Assembly (NCBI GenBank): GCA_021604565.1 | Contig: BQJF01000029.1 | Coordinates: 1 to 45,924, forward strand | Length of the DNA stretch: 45,924 bases | Direction: 5' to 3' | Source of the DNA: Minwuia thermotolerans | GTDB lineage: Bacteria; Pseudomonadota; Alphaproteobacteria; Minwuiales; Minwuiaceae | In this document: positions 15,972 through 25,014 of the stretch, in pieces | Numbering within the stretch: the stretch's first letter is position 1 | How the letters are laid out: every line of letters begins with the position of its first letter | Position numbers and translations under genes: made by a program | Notes under the pieces: model-generated | What the model was told of the DNA's origin: nothing | Database searches by the model: none | What the model saw: the letters and a program-made list of their open reading frames with translations, nothing else

Positions 15972-16178
15972 CACGCCCCCTCTGTCGTGGAACCTGAGAG
16001 ACTGGACCGGCACGTTGGCCACCGGTCGTACCCCTTCGGTGAGAGCAGACCCGCAAGCCTGCTCCGCTTTCCAGAGTGCCGTCACCCAGCGGTCCGTTTG
16101 CCTGAGAGTTTCCGGGGCGGTTGCTCCTTCGGCGTCCCTCCCGCATCCGTTGCCGGATGCCGGACTGATCTCTCCCGC
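15972..16178 (-). ncRNA. Tandem glycine riboswitch upstream of gcvT
   Basis: Reading the minus strand, the first aptamer begins with GGGAGAGATC (from about 16177). It continues with the hallmark CGCCGAAGGAGCAA, then AAACTCTCAGGCAAA and CGGACC, and ends near a GACGGCACTCTGG segment. A second aptamer follows with GCTCTCACCGAAGGGG and TCTCTCAGGTTCCACGACAGAGG, ending near 15975. Two aptamers in tandem joined by a short linker are the classic cooperative glycine sensor that turns on the cleavage genes when glycine is high (established). The element ends about 60 bp before the gcvT start. A terminator or sequestering hairpin is not obvious by eye in the remaining leader. Confidence 0.92.
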
Positions 16179-16199
16179 TGGGTTCAATCGGACGCCGTC

Positions 16200-16228
16200 A
16201 ATGTAGGGGGCAGAGGGAATCGACACAA
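16200..16228 (-). promoter_or_regulatory. Candidate sigma-70-type promoter for the gcv operon
   Basis: On the minus strand TTGTGT (16228-16223) is followed after exactly 17 bp by TACATT (16205-16200). Transcription would start near 16193, about 15 bases before the glycine riboswitch, which is where a promoter is expected. The rest of this divergent gap up to the EF-G-like gene (16229-16341) shows no further clear signal. Confidence 0.5.
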
Positions 16229-16341
16229 CAACAAAGCCCGCCCCGTAATCTGACCCCGCACAGATTGCCCTTGCGGAAACCCGGCTGCGGCGGGACCATT
16301 GAGAAAAAGATGAACGGAGAAACCTGAACGGGAGACGGAAG

Positions 16342-18354
16342 ATGGCGGACGCACGGCCTCAGGGCCCTCGCAACGTGGCATTGATCGGCCCCTACCTCAG
16401 CGGCAAGACATCCCTGCTGGAAAGCCTGCTGCATGTCACCGGCGCCATTGATCGCAAGGGCACGGTCAAGGACGGCAATACCGTTGGCGACAGCGCACCG
16501 GAGGCCCGTGCCCGACAGATGGGTGTCGAGTGCAATGCGGCGACCACCCGGTATCTGGATGAGGAAATCACCTTCATCGACTGTCCCGGCTCCATAGAAT
16601 TCGTGCAGGAGGCGGCGCATGCCCTGATCGGCGTCGATGCCGCCGTCGTCGTCTGTGAAGCGGACCCGGCCAAGGCCGAAACCCTGCTGCCATGGCTGAA
16701 ACTGCTGGATGACCTGGACATTCCGCGCTTCATCTTCGTGAACAAGGTCGACCGGGCGACAGGCGAGGTCCAGCCGGTCATCGACGCCCTGCAGGACATC
16801 TCCGACAAGCCGCTGATCCTGCGTCACCTGCCACTGACGCGCGACGAGACCGTCGTCGGCTATGTCGATCTGGCCCAGAACCGGACCTATCTGTACCGCG
16901 AAGGCGCGCCCTCCGAACAGGTGGATGCCAGCGCCGATCAGATCGAACTGCAGGGCGAGGCCCGGTTCGCCATGCTGGAGCAACTCGCGGATTTCGATGA
17001 TCACCTGATGGAGGAACTGCTGGAGGATATCGAGCCGGAAAAGGCCGAAGTCTTCCAGGATCTGACAGAGAACCTGCAGGAGGGTCGTATTGTCTCCGTG
17101 CTGCTGGGTGCGGCGGAACACGACAATGGGGTGCGTCGCCTGCTGAAGGCGATCCGTCATGAAGTACCGGACCATCGCGCCGCCGCCCTGCGCGCCGGTG
17201 CCGATCCGGATGCGCCAGAGGCCGTGGCGCAGGTCCTGAAGACCTGGCAGACCCAGCATGGCGGCAAGCTTTCCCTGGCCCGCATCTGGTCCGGCACGGT
17301 GAAGGAGGGCGATACATTGAGCGGTGAGAGGGTGGGCAGCCTGTCGCGAACCGTCGGCATGACCACCACCCGCGCCGACAGTGTCTCCGCGGGCCAGATC
17401 GCCGTCTTTGGTCGCATGGAGGCTGTAGGAACAGGCGATGTACTGGCATCCGGCACAGCCCCCGGTCTGCGCAAGGCCCCCACCTATCCGCCAGTGTTCG
17501 CGACCGCGATCACGGTCGCCAACCGCAATGACGAGGTGAAGCTGTCAGGCGCACTCGCCCGATTGCGGGAGGAGGATCCGGGCCTGACGGTCGATCATGA
17601 TCCGGCCACGCATCAGATGCTGCTCTGGGGACAGGGTGACATGCATCTGAAGGTGGCCGTGGACCGGCTGCAGGGCCGCTATGGCATCGCCGTCGAGACC
17701 GCGCCGCCCGCCGTTCCCTATCGGGAGACGATCCGGAAATCCGTGACGCAGCAGGCACGGCATCGCAAGCAGTCCGGAGGTCACGGCCAGTTCGGCGATG
17801 TGACGCTGGACATTCGCCCCCTGCCCCGCGGCTCCGGCTTTCACTTCGATGACAGCATCAGCGGCGGCGTAGTGCCGAAGCAGTATATTCCCGCGGTCGA
17901 GAGCGGCGTCGCCGAGTTCCTGAAGAGCGGCCCGCTGGGCTTTCCCGTGGTTGACGTCGCCGTGACCCTGACGGACGGCAAGCATCATCAGGTCGACAGC
18001 TCCGAGATGGCCTTCAAGACCGCAGGGCGCACGGCAATGGCGGAGGGACTGCCCGCCTGTGATCCGGTCTTGCTGGAACCGGTCATGCAGGTCGAGATCA
18101 TGGTGCCGAACAGTCATACGGCAGCCATCAACAACATGGTCAGCGCCCGAAGGGGCCAGTTGCTCGGCTATGATGCGCGGCCCGGCTGGCCCGGCTGGGA
18201 TCAGGTCTCCGCCCACATGCCGCAGGCGGAGATGGCGGACCTGATCATCGAAATACGCTCCTTGACCCAGGGTGTCGGCACCTTCACGTTTCAGTTCGAC
18301 CGCCTGCAGGAACTCTCCGGCAGGGCGGCAGAACAGGCAATCGGAGCTGGGTGA
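16342..18354 (+). CDS. Elongation factor G-like translational GTPase (EF-G paralogue)
   Basis: A 670-residue protein with the EF-G domain order: G domain, beta-barrel domain II, then domains III to V. The P-loop is 'GPYLSGKTS' (16-24), the G3 region 'DCPGSIEF' (80-87) and G4 'NKVD' (134-137). Domain IV/V features include 'QSGGHGQFGDV' near 474-484. Canonical EF-G has Asp-x-Pro-Gly-His, and the catalytic His is replaced here by Ser84. It is also slightly shorter than EF-G (about 700). It is therefore a paralogue rather than the main factor, similar in kind to the EF-G-like proteins seen in many alphaproteobacteria. It is coupled to the downstream hydratase gene. Role unknown. Confidence 0.88.
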   Translation: MADARPQGPRNVALIGPYLSGKTSLLESLLHVTGAIDRKGTVKDGNTVGDSAPEARARQMGVECNAATTRYLDEEITFIDCPGSIEFVQEAAHALIGVDAAVVVCEADPAKAETLLPWLKLLDDLDIPRFIFVNKVDRATGEVQPVIDALQDISDKPLILRHLPLTRDETVVGYVDLAQNRTYLYREGAPSEQVDASADQIELQGEARFAMLEQLADFDDHLMEELLEDIEPEKAEVFQDLTENLQEGRIVSVLLGAAEHDNGVRRLLKAIRHEVPDHRAAALRAGADPDAPEAVAQVLKTWQTQHGGKLSLARIWSGTVKEGDTLSGERVGSLSRTVGMTTTRADSVSAGQIAVFGRMEAVGTGDVLASGTAPGLRKAPTYPPVFATAITVANRNDEVKLSGALARLREEDPGLTVDHDPATHQMLLWGQGDMHLKVAVDRLQGRYGIAVETAPPAVPYRETIRKSVTQQARHRKQSGGHGQFGDVTLDIRPLPRGSGFHFDDSISGGVVPKQYIPAVESGVAEFLKSGPLGFPVVDVAVTLTDGKHHQVDSSEMAFKTAGRTAMAEGLPACDPVLLEPVMQVEIMVPNSHTAAINNMVSARRGQLLGYDARPGWPGWDQVSAHMPQAEMADLIIEIRSLTQGVGTFTFQFDRLQELSGRAAEQAIGAG

Positions 18355-19148
18355 TGACGACACGGGCGGCGCGGGCGACGGAAATCCTGATGCAGGCACG
18401 CACCAGCCGCGCACGAATTCCGGTGCTGCCCCCCGATGCCATGCCCGAAGATATCGAGGAGGCCTACGCGGTTCAGCCTGCTGTCCGCAAGGCGATCTCG
18501 GCCAGTGGCGGTGGCCGCCAGATCGGCTGGAAGATCGGCTGCACCAACGAGACCGCGCAGCGCCAGATCGGTGTCCACGAACCCTTCTTCGGCGGCATCT
18601 TCGAGAATACCTCCCGTCCCTCCCCCGCGACCTTCAGCACCGACGACTTCTTCATGACGGTGATCGAGGCGGAAGTCGGTTTCCTGATGGGTGAGGACCT
18701 GCCGGCGGCGGCCGCACCCTATGATCCGGGTTCGGTGGGGGACGCGGTGGCGGCGGCCTTCCCGGCAATCGAGATCGTCGACAGCCGTTTCCAGGACTGG
18801 ACCACCATCGGTCCCGTGCAGATCATTGCCGACAATGGCAGTCACGGCGCATGGGTGCATGGCGCACCGGTCAGTGACTGGCAGGACATCGACCTCGCCG
18901 AGATGGCCGTGCAGCTCTACGCCGACGGCGAACTGGTGCGGGAGGGTCAGGGCATCAATGTCATGGATCACCCTTTGAACGCGCTGACCTGGCTGGCCAA
19001 CGTCCGCGCCGTCTATGCGCGGGACGGGCTGAAGGCAGGCGACCGGGTCTCCACGGGCACGACGATCGTCGTCTATGACGCGAAGAAGGGTCAGCACCTG
19101 AAGGCCGACTTCGGCGCCCTCGGCAGCATCGAGTTGACGCTCGAATAA
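18354..19148 (+). CDS. FAH-family hydratase (2-keto-4-pentenoate hydratase-like)
   Basis: About 264 residues, with the pattern of the 2-oxopent-4-enoate hydratase / 4-oxalocrotonate decarboxylase group. Marks are an N-terminal 'EEAYAVQPAVRKAI', the central 'IGWKIGCTNETAQRQIGV', and 'VIEAEVGFLMGEDLP' carrying the Glu ligands of the divalent metal, followed by 'PAIEIVDSRFQDW'. Such enzymes act late in aromatic meta-cleavage, but no ring-cleavage genes are here. The ATG at 18354 overlaps the EF-G-like stop (TGATG); a GTG at 18351 is the alternative. The coupling is tight, yet no functional link to a translation factor is known to me. Confidence 0.8.
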   Translation: MTTRAARATEILMQARTSRARIPVLPPDAMPEDIEEAYAVQPAVRKAISASGGGRQIGWKIGCTNETAQRQIGVHEPFFGGIFENTSRPSPATFSTDDFFMTVIEAEVGFLMGEDLPAAAAPYDPGSVGDAVAAAFPAIEIVDSRFQDWTTIGPVQIIADNGSHGAWVHGAPVSDWQDIDLAEMAVQLYADGELVREGQGINVMDHPLNALTWLANVRAVYARDGLKAGDRVSTGTTIVVYDAKKGQHLKADFGALGSIELTLE

Positions 19149-19221
19149 CGCTTGCTTGATTTGCGGATCACGCCTTGAGCCTCCTTATTGGGTGCAGGTC
19201 CTTGGTCGCAGGAGGTCAAGC

Positions 19222-20196
19222 ATGCTCATTCGCAACAGACGAGGCTGGGAACTTCCCGAAAGCGCCGCAACGCCGGAGAGCGTGTTCCTGAATCGCCGCG
19301 CCCTGCTGAAGGGCATGGGCCTTGGTGCCATCGGCCTGTCCGCGCTCGGCCTGTCCGGTCAGGCGCAAGCCGAGGACGAACTGATCCCCACGGCCGACAT
19401 GTATCCGGCAGCCCCGAACCTGCGGTATCGCGTCGAACGCGACATCACCGAGGAAGAGGTCAATCTGACCTACAACAACTTCTACGAATTCGGCTCCCAC
19501 AAGCGGATCTATCGCGAGGCGCAGGACCTGAAGGTGCGCCCCTGGACTGTCACCATCGACGGCATGGTGAAGGAGTCGAAGACCTGGGATATCGACGCGC
19601 TGATCCGCCGTCTGGGCGTGGAGGAGCGCGTCTATCGTCACCGCTGTGTCGAGGCATGGTCGATGGTCGCCCCCTGGAGCGGCATTCCGCTGCAGAAACT
19701 CGTCGATCTGGCCGAGCCGACCGGAAATGCCCGCTATGTCCGCTTCGAGACCTTCCTGGACAAGGATGTTGCCAGTGGCCAGCGCCAGCGCTGGTATCCC
19801 TGGCCCTATGTCGAGGCAGTGACCCTGGCGGAGGCCCGCAACGAACTGCCGTTCCTGGTCACAGGGGCATACGGCAAGCCGCTGCCGAAGCAGATGGGCG
19901 CGCCGCTGCGCCTGGCCCTGCCGTGGAAATATGGCTTCAAGTCGATCAAGTCGATTGTCCGCATCACCTTTACGGATGAGCAGCCGACGAGTTTCTGGGA
20001 AGAAATCAATGCGCGGGAATACGGCTTCTGGGCCAATGTGAACCCGAAGGTCGATCACCCGCGCTGGAGCCAGGCCACCGAAGAGGTGCTCGGAACCGGT
20101 GGCAAGCGTGTGCCGACACAATTGTTCAACGGATATGGCGAGTTCGTCGCCGATCTCTACAAGGGGATGGAAGACCAGCGCGCCCTTTACATGTAG
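19222..20196 (+). CDS. msrP: Protein-methionine-sulfoxide reductase catalytic subunit MsrP (YedY)
   Basis: A 324-residue periplasmic molybdoenzyme of the sulfite-oxidase fold that repairs oxidised methionine in envelope proteins. The N-terminus has a Tat signal, 'NRRALLKGMGLGAIGLSALG', with likely cleavage after 'AQA' (residue 50). The molybdopterin-ligating Cys is in 'HRCVEAWSM' (C142). The C-terminal half has 'GAYGKPLPKQMGAPLRLALPWKYGFKS'-type signatures of YedY, given here in part. The frame opens at 19156, but the ATG at 19222 has a very strong GGAGG 6 bases before it and gives a proper Tat leader. The usual membrane heme partner MsrQ is not adjacent; a kinase on the other strand follows 22 bp later. 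Confidence 0.92.
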   Translation: MLIRNRRGWELPESAATPESVFLNRRALLKGMGLGAIGLSALGLSGQAQAEDELIPTADMYPAAPNLRYRVERDITEEEVNLTYNNFYEFGSHKRIYREAQDLKVRPWTVTIDGMVKESKTWDIDALIRRLGVEERVYRHRCVEAWSMVAPWSGIPLQKLVDLAEPTGNARYVRFETFLDKDVASGQRQRWYPWPYVEAVTLAEARNELPFLVTGAYGKPLPKQMGAPLRLALPWKYGFKSIKSIVRITFTDEQPTSFWEEINAREYGFWANVNPKVDHPRWSQATEEVLGTGGKRVPTQLFNGYGEFVADLYKGMEDQRALYM

Positions 20197-20218
20197 GCGC
20201 CTTCTGCCGCTGTCAGTG

Positions 20219-22408
20219 TCAGCCTGCGTTGTCTGGCAGGATGATGCTGACCGTGGTTCCCTTGCCAAAGGTGCTCGCAAGTTCCAGGCGCCCGCCATGC
20301 AGTTCCGCCAACTGCTTGGTCAGGGGCAACCCCAGTCCCGTACCGGGTGTCACATCGACGTCCCCGGCCCGGCCAAAGGGCTCCATGACCTTGGCCAGCT
20401 CATCCTCCCGGATACCTCGGCCGCTGTCCTGAACGGCGATGAATGTCTCGCCTGATCCCGTCCTGCCAACTTCCAGCGAGATCATGTCGTCCTTCTCGCT
20501 GAACTTGATCGCGTTCGACAGCAGGTTCATGACCATCTGCCGAAGGGCCCGACGGTCAGCCTGGATCGTGCCCGGCTTGCCCGGCATCAAACGAAAGTCG
20601 CGTTCGGCAAGGCGGTCACGGAACAGTTCCACCAGCCTTTCGATCTCGCCTTCCAGTTCGATCCTTTCCGGCGTGATCTCCATCTTGTTGGCTTCAACCC
20701 GCGAGATGTCGAGCACGTCGTTCACGAGACTGAGCAGATGCTCGCCACTGGCCGCGATATCACTGACATAGCTCAGGTAGCGATCATTCTGCATCGGACC
20801 GAGTATCTCGCCCTTCATGACCGTCGAGAATCCGATTATCGCATTCAGCGGCGTGCGCAATTCGTGGCTCATGTTGGCGACAAACGACGATTTGGCCCGG
20901 CTTGCGTCCTCCGCATGTCGCAGGGCCTCGATGGCCTGTTCGCGTGCCTCCACCATCTCCGTGATGTCGCGACCGACACCGCGATAGCCGGAAAAGCTGC
21001 CATCAGACTCGAATACCGGCGCGGATGAAATTTCCACGAAACGCCGGGCGCTGCCCATTCTGACCGGCGTGTGGATCCGCTCGATCGGTTTCCGCTCATC
21101 CCAGAGCTTTCGCATGCGCTTCCAGGCGATGATTGCCTGCTGTTCCAGACGCGGATTGTCTGCGCCCACAACTTCGAACCAGTTGCGCCCCATGATGGTC
21201 TCGCGACTGATCTCGAACATCTCCTCGTAGCGTTCGGAAACATAGGTAAAGCGCATGTCCGCATCGATCTCGAAGTACCAGTCGGATGCCAGTTCGGCAA
21301 AGGCGCGGAAGCGTCCCTCACTCTCCGCGTGACGGGCCAGCGCCTCCTTCTGCTCGGTAATGTCGATCAGCACGCTGTCGTGGTAGGTCACACCGAAGCG
21401 ATCCTCGGTGGTCCAGCCCTCCTCCCGGATCCAGAAATGGTTCCCGGTCGAGGTGTCTGTCGCACCGAATTCGATCGTGTAGGGTTCCAGCGTCTTCCTG
21501 TGCCGGGTCATCGTGTCGATATAGGGCTGGCGGCATTCGGGATCGAAGGTATGAAACCAGTCCTCGGGCCTGATCCGCTGGACATTGCCCTCGATCTCTC
21601 CGCCCAATCGACGCGCCCGACGTCCCCATATCTGTACGCGGTCGCTGCCCTGGCGCCGTCGGCAGAACAGGATGCCATCGACGTTGGACATGTATGTCTT
21701 CAGTTGTTCTTCGCGCCGCTTGAAGTCAGAGACGTCACCCATGACGTGCAGTCGCCCGCCGTTCGGCAGGATGCTGGTGACCGATATGGACCAGAGACCG
21801 GACGCAGTGATGTCCACGAGCGGTTTCTGTGGCGCGTCATAACCCTTGAGCAGGTTCTGCCGCAGTTCGTCCTCATGACCCTGCGCACCCGGAATCAGAT
21901 CGTGCTCCAGGATCGTCTCGATCTGTTCCTCGATGGTTCCGTTCGGAACGGGAAACACATCAGGGTCCGGAAAGAATGCCTGCATGCCCGGCGACCAGGC
22001 CTTGGCGCGCCGGTCCGGGCCGAAATACATGAGGCCGAGATGCTCCGCCGATGCCCCGGAAAGCATTTGCGAAAGCACCCTCTCCATGTCATCCGCGTCC
22101 GGTTCCTTCTGGCATTGCCACAGCACCGCCCCGCCCGGAAGCCTTGAACCGCTGACCGTCCAGCCAGGTACGGTCGCCAGGGGTCGCGGACCGAGGTCAT
22201 CCAGATCTCCCAGCAGCTCGATGGCTCCGGCTGCGGCGGGCACCAGACGGTCGAAGGAATTACTGGTGGCCACCACTGCAGGGGCCGCGCCGGATGGTCC
22301 CTGAGTCACGGCGACAGGCGCATCAAGGCGCACAAAGGCCTCGATGAGAGTCTGATCCATTGTGTTCGGCCCCAACAGGTCCGGCTTGATCATGTGCACA
22401 TCGCCCAT
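20219..22408 (-). CDS. PAS-domain sensor histidine kinase (soluble, hybrid-free)
   Basis: A 729-residue kinase. Residues 1-120 are poorly conserved, 120-230 look PAS-like, and two clearer PAS/PAC units follow (about 232-352 and 365-488, the latter ending 'YRGVGRDITE'). The HisKA phospho-acceptor is H515 in 'NMSHELRTPLNAIIGF'. The ATPase domain shows the N-box 'NLLSNAIKFS' (628-637), G1 'DSGRGI' (661-666) and G2 'GTGLGL' (689-694). No transmembrane helix is visible, so it likely senses a cytoplasmic signal. No response regulator is adjacent, making it an orphan kinase. Alternative in-frame starts exist at 22393 and 22360, and no start has a strong ribosome site. Confidence 0.88.
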   Translation of the reverse strand: MGDVHMIKPDLLGPNTMDQTLIEAFVRLDAPVAVTQGPSGAAPAVVATSNSFDRLVPAAAGAIELLGDLDDLGPRPLATVPGWTVSGSRLPGGAVLWQCQKEPDADDMERVLSQMLSGASAEHLGLMYFGPDRRAKAWSPGMQAFFPDPDVFPVPNGTIEEQIETILEHDLIPGAQGHEDELRQNLLKGYDAPQKPLVDITASGLWSISVTSILPNGGRLHVMGDVSDFKRREEQLKTYMSNVDGILFCRRRQGSDRVQIWGRRARRLGGEIEGNVQRIRPEDWFHTFDPECRQPYIDTMTRHRKTLEPYTIEFGATDTSTGNHFWIREEGWTTEDRFGVTYHDSVLIDITEQKEALARHAESEGRFRAFAELASDWYFEIDADMRFTYVSERYEEMFEISRETIMGRNWFEVVGADNPRLEQQAIIAWKRMRKLWDERKPIERIHTPVRMGSARRFVEISSAPVFESDGSFSGYRGVGRDITEMVEAREQAIEALRHAEDASRAKSSFVANMSHELRTPLNAIIGFSTVMKGEILGPMQNDRYLSYVSDIAASGEHLLSLVNDVLDISRVEANKMEITPERIELEGEIERLVELFRDRLAERDFRLMPGKPGTIQADRRALRQMVMNLLSNAIKFSEKDDMISLEVGRTGSGETFIAVQDSGRGIREDELAKVMEPFGRAGDVDVTPGTGLGLPLTKQLAELHGGRLELASTFGKGTTVSIILPDNAG

Positions 22409-22479
22409 GAGCCCGGAAAATATCGGCGGACAGCTAACACTTCATGAATGTTCGTTTCCGGTGCTTCGCACATCGCATG

Positions 22480-23241
22480 TCATTCGACTTGCGCAGGCGC
22501 CTGCGGCACACCCGCCCAGAACTCGGGGTCGTGGCCGTAGAAGATGCGTGCGCCACGCTGTTGCAGTTCCTTCAGCTTCTGCAGGCTCCGGCGCATTTCG
22601 TCGGCATCATGCAGGATCATCGGCAGACGCATTTCCTCCAGCGTGCGGCGCAGATAGCAGGCGTCACCGGTCAGGATCACGTCACCGTCAGGCAGCCGGA
22701 CCTTCAGCGACTGGTGCCCGGGCGTGTGGCCGTAGGTCGGAATGCAGACCACGGAACCGTCACCGAAGATGTCATGTTCGCCATCGGGAAGCACCAGATC
22801 ATGCCCGTGATCGAAATCCTGCTTCATGAAGCCGACCTTCGCGGCGAGGTCGGGATCGTTGGCCGCATCCCATTCGCGGCGCTGAACCACCATCCGGCAG
22901 TCAGGCAGCGCGTCATTGCCGCCCGCGTGATCGAAGTGCAGGTGCGAATTCACCAGATAGTCGATGTCTTCGACACCAATGCCCATCGCGTTCAGCCGCG
23001 CGGCAATGTCGGTGCCCTTCTCGAAGGAAATGGCATAGTACTTCGCGATCTTGCCCAGCCGGGCAAACGGATCAGTCTGAACCTGGAGGTTCAGACCGCT
23101 GTCGAACAGCACCCGTCCCTTGGGGTGCTCGATCAGATAGCAGGGAACAGGCACACGAATACGCCCTTCCGCCCCGGCCAGCATCGCCTTCAGACTCATC
23201 TCCAGCCAGCCGCAGGTCATCGCATACAGGCGGATCGTCAT
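22480..23241 (-). CDS. MBL-fold metallo-hydrolase, N-acyl homoserine lactonase-like
   Basis: A 253-residue metallo-beta-lactamase-fold hydrolase. The dinuclear metal motif is 'HLHFDHAGG' (H100, H102, D104, H105), followed by 'YGHTPGHQSL', 'TGDACYL' and a late 'YGHDPEF' histidine. The opening 'MTIRLYAMTCGWLEM' and the 'PVPCYLIEHPKGRVLFDSGL' block match the AttM/AiiA-type quorum-quenching lactonase group, though many members hydrolyse other lactones or esters. The ATG at 23241 has GGGGAGGG before it and lies 1 base past the rfbA stop, so it is the last gene of the rhamnose operon. A true AHL substrate is unproven. Confidence 0.82.
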   Translation of the reverse strand: MTIRLYAMTCGWLEMSLKAMLAGAEGRIRVPVPCYLIEHPKGRVLFDSGLNLQVQTDPFARLGKIAKYYAISFEKGTDIAARLNAMGIGVEDIDYLVNSHLHFDHAGGNDALPDCRMVVQRREWDAANDPDLAAKVGFMKQDFDHGHDLVLPDGEHDIFGDGSVVCIPTYGHTPGHQSLKVRLPDGDVILTGDACYLRRTLEEMRLPMILHDADEMRRSLQKLKELQQRGARIFYGHDPEFWAGVPQAPAQVE

Positions 23242-23242
23242 G

Positions 23243-24124
23243 TCACCCTCCCCGGTGGTCATGCTCCAGCAACCGCATCAGATAGCTGCCATAGTCGTTG
23301 CCCTTCATGGCTTCGGCCAGCCTAAGCAGGGCGTCGTCCCCGATCCAGCCCCTTCGCCAGGCGATCTCTTCCGGTGCCGAGATCTTCAGCCCCTGTCGCT
23401 TCTCCACCGCATGGATGAATTCTGCGGCCTCCAGCAGGCTGCCAGGAGTGCCGGTATCAAGCCAGGCAAAGCCGCGCCCCAGGGTCTCGACGCGCAGCTT
23501 GCCGCGTTCGAGATAGTGCCTGTTCACATCCGTGATCTCCAGTTCACCACGCCCCGAGGGCGCAATGGACCGGGCCACGTCGGCGGCATTGCTGTCGTAG
23601 AAGTAGAGCCCCGTGACCGCGAAGGACGACGGTGGATTCTGCGGCTTCTCGACAATGTCGACGGCACGCCGCTCCGCATCGAAACTGACCACGCCGTAGC
23701 GTTCGGGATCGACGACCTGATAGGCAAAGACCACCGCGCCATCCCGGAAGGCGGCAGCGTCGCGCAACATGCCGGAAAAGCCCCGGCCATAGAAGATGTT
23801 GTCGCCCAGAACCAGGGCGCAGTGATCCCCGGCCACGAAGTCCTCGGCGATGACAAGGGCCTCCGCGATCCCGCGCGGCGCCGACTGTTCGGCGTAGGAT
23901 ATGTTCAGTCCCCAGTCCCGGCCGTCACCCAGCAACTGCTCGAACCGCGGCAGATCCTCCGGTGTCGAGATCAGCATGATCTCCCGGATATCGGCCAGCA
24001 TCAGCGTCGCCAGCGGGTAATAGACCATCGGCTTGTCATAGACCGGCAGCAACTGCTTCGACACGACCCGGGTCATCGGGTGCAGTCGCGTTCCGGCACC
24101 TCCGGCCAGCACGATTCCCTTCAT
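23243..24124 (-). CDS. rfbA: Glucose-1-phosphate thymidylyltransferase
   Basis: A 293-residue nucleotidyltransferase making dTDP-glucose from glucose-1-phosphate and dTTP, the first step to dTDP-L-rhamnose. The N-terminal '[18 protein letters not shown]' (nucleotide loop at 8-13) is diagnostic. '[19 protein letters not shown]', '[11 protein letters not shown]' and '[16 protein letters not shown]' are typical of RfbA/RmlA. It overlaps rfbD by 4 bp and directly precedes the MBL hydrolase gene. Confidence 0.96.
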   Translation of the reverse strand: MKGIVLAGGAGTRLHPMTRVVSKQLLPVYDKPMVYYPLATLMLADIREIMLISTPEDLPRFEQLLGDGRDWGLNISYAEQSAPRGIAEALVIAEDFVAGDHCALVLGDNIFYGRGFSGMLRDAAAFRDGAVVFAYQVVDPERYGVVSFDAERRAVDIVEKPQNPPSSFAVTGLYFYDSNAADVARSIAPSGRGELEITDVNRHYLERGKLRVETLGRGFAWLDTGTPGSLLEAAEFIHAVEKRQGLKISAPEEIAWRRGWIGDDALLRLAEAMKGNDYGSYLMRLLEHDHRGG

Positions 24125-25014
24125 GACACATCTCCCCCGGTTTCCGTCGGCGCTTCCCCCAGATCACGCAAGAGCCGAGCCAGATGGACCGTCCAGTCAG
24201 GCTGTTCGATACCGAAGGCGGCGCGAATGCGACCGCAGTCGAGCACCGAATTGGCCGGGCGCGGTGCCGGACGCGGAAAGGCTTCGGAAGTACAGGGCTC
24301 GATCTCCAGGTCCGGGTAATGGGACAGGATCGCGCGGGCAAAGCCGTGCCAGCTCACCGTTGGTGCGCCCGAGAAATGATAGGTCCCCCACGGCACGATA
24401 TCGGAACGCCGGACGTGATCGCCGATATCCAGGCAGGCGTCGGCGATGGCATCTGCCGGGGTGGGGCCGCCGATCTGGTCATCGACAACCCGCAGCGGTG
24501 TCTGGCCGGAGGCGGCCAGGCGCAGCATCGTCTTGACGAAGTTGCTGCCCATCGCACCGAACACCCAGGAAGTCCGCAGGATGACGTGCTTCCCCCAGGC
24601 ATCGAAGACAGCCTTCTCACCGGCCAGCTTGCTGCGTCCATAGACTGTCGCCGGAGCGACGGGATCATCCTCCCGATAGGGTCCGGACTTGCTGCCGTCA
24701 AAGACATAGTCGGTGGACAGATGGATCAGGGGCACGGCAGCCAGCGCACAGGACAGGGCGACATTGCCGGCGCCCTCCCCGTTTATGGCCATGGCGCGCT
24801 CCGGCTCCTCCTCCGCCTGATCGACCGCTGTATGGGCCGCGCAGTTAATGACGATTGCGGGACGGCTCTCCGCGACCGTCCGGCGCACCGCATCCGCGAC
24901 CGTGATATCCAGCTCGTCATGCTTCAGGCCGATGATGCTCTGGCCACGGGCCATGGCGCGCCAGCGCAGGGCCGCGCCGACCTGGCCACCGGCACCAAGG
25001 ACCAGAATGCTCAC
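24121..25014 (-). CDS. rfbD: dTDP-4-dehydrorhamnose reductase
   Basis: A 297-residue SDR-type reductase for the last step of dTDP-L-rhamnose synthesis. The NAD(P) loop is 'GAGGQVG' (7-13). 'STDYVFDG' (100-107) and the catalytic 'YGRSK' (125-129) are present, as is 'LRTSWVFG', a family signature. It is coupled by 4 bp overlaps to rfbB upstream and rfbA downstream. Confidence 0.95.
   Translation of the reverse strand: MSILVLGAGGQVGAALRWRAMARGQSIIGLKHDELDITVADAVRRTVAESRPAIVINCAAHTAVDQAEEEPERAMAINGEGAGNVALSCALAAVPLIHLSTDYVFDGSKSGPYREDDPVAPATVYGRSKLAGEKAVFDAWGKHVILRTSWVFGAMGSNFVKTMLRLAASGQTPLRVVDDQIGGPTPADAIADACLDIGDHVRRSDIVPWGTYHFSGAPTVSWHGFARAILSHYPDLEIEPCTSEAFPRPAPRPANSVLDCGRIRAAFGIEQPDWTVHLARLLRDLGEAPTETGGDVS

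Noticed and set aside
15913-16146. N-terminal extension of gcvT by 78 codons
   Set aside because: The extension is the glycine riboswitch read as protein. The ATG at 15912 has a strong ribosome site and the family's normal start.
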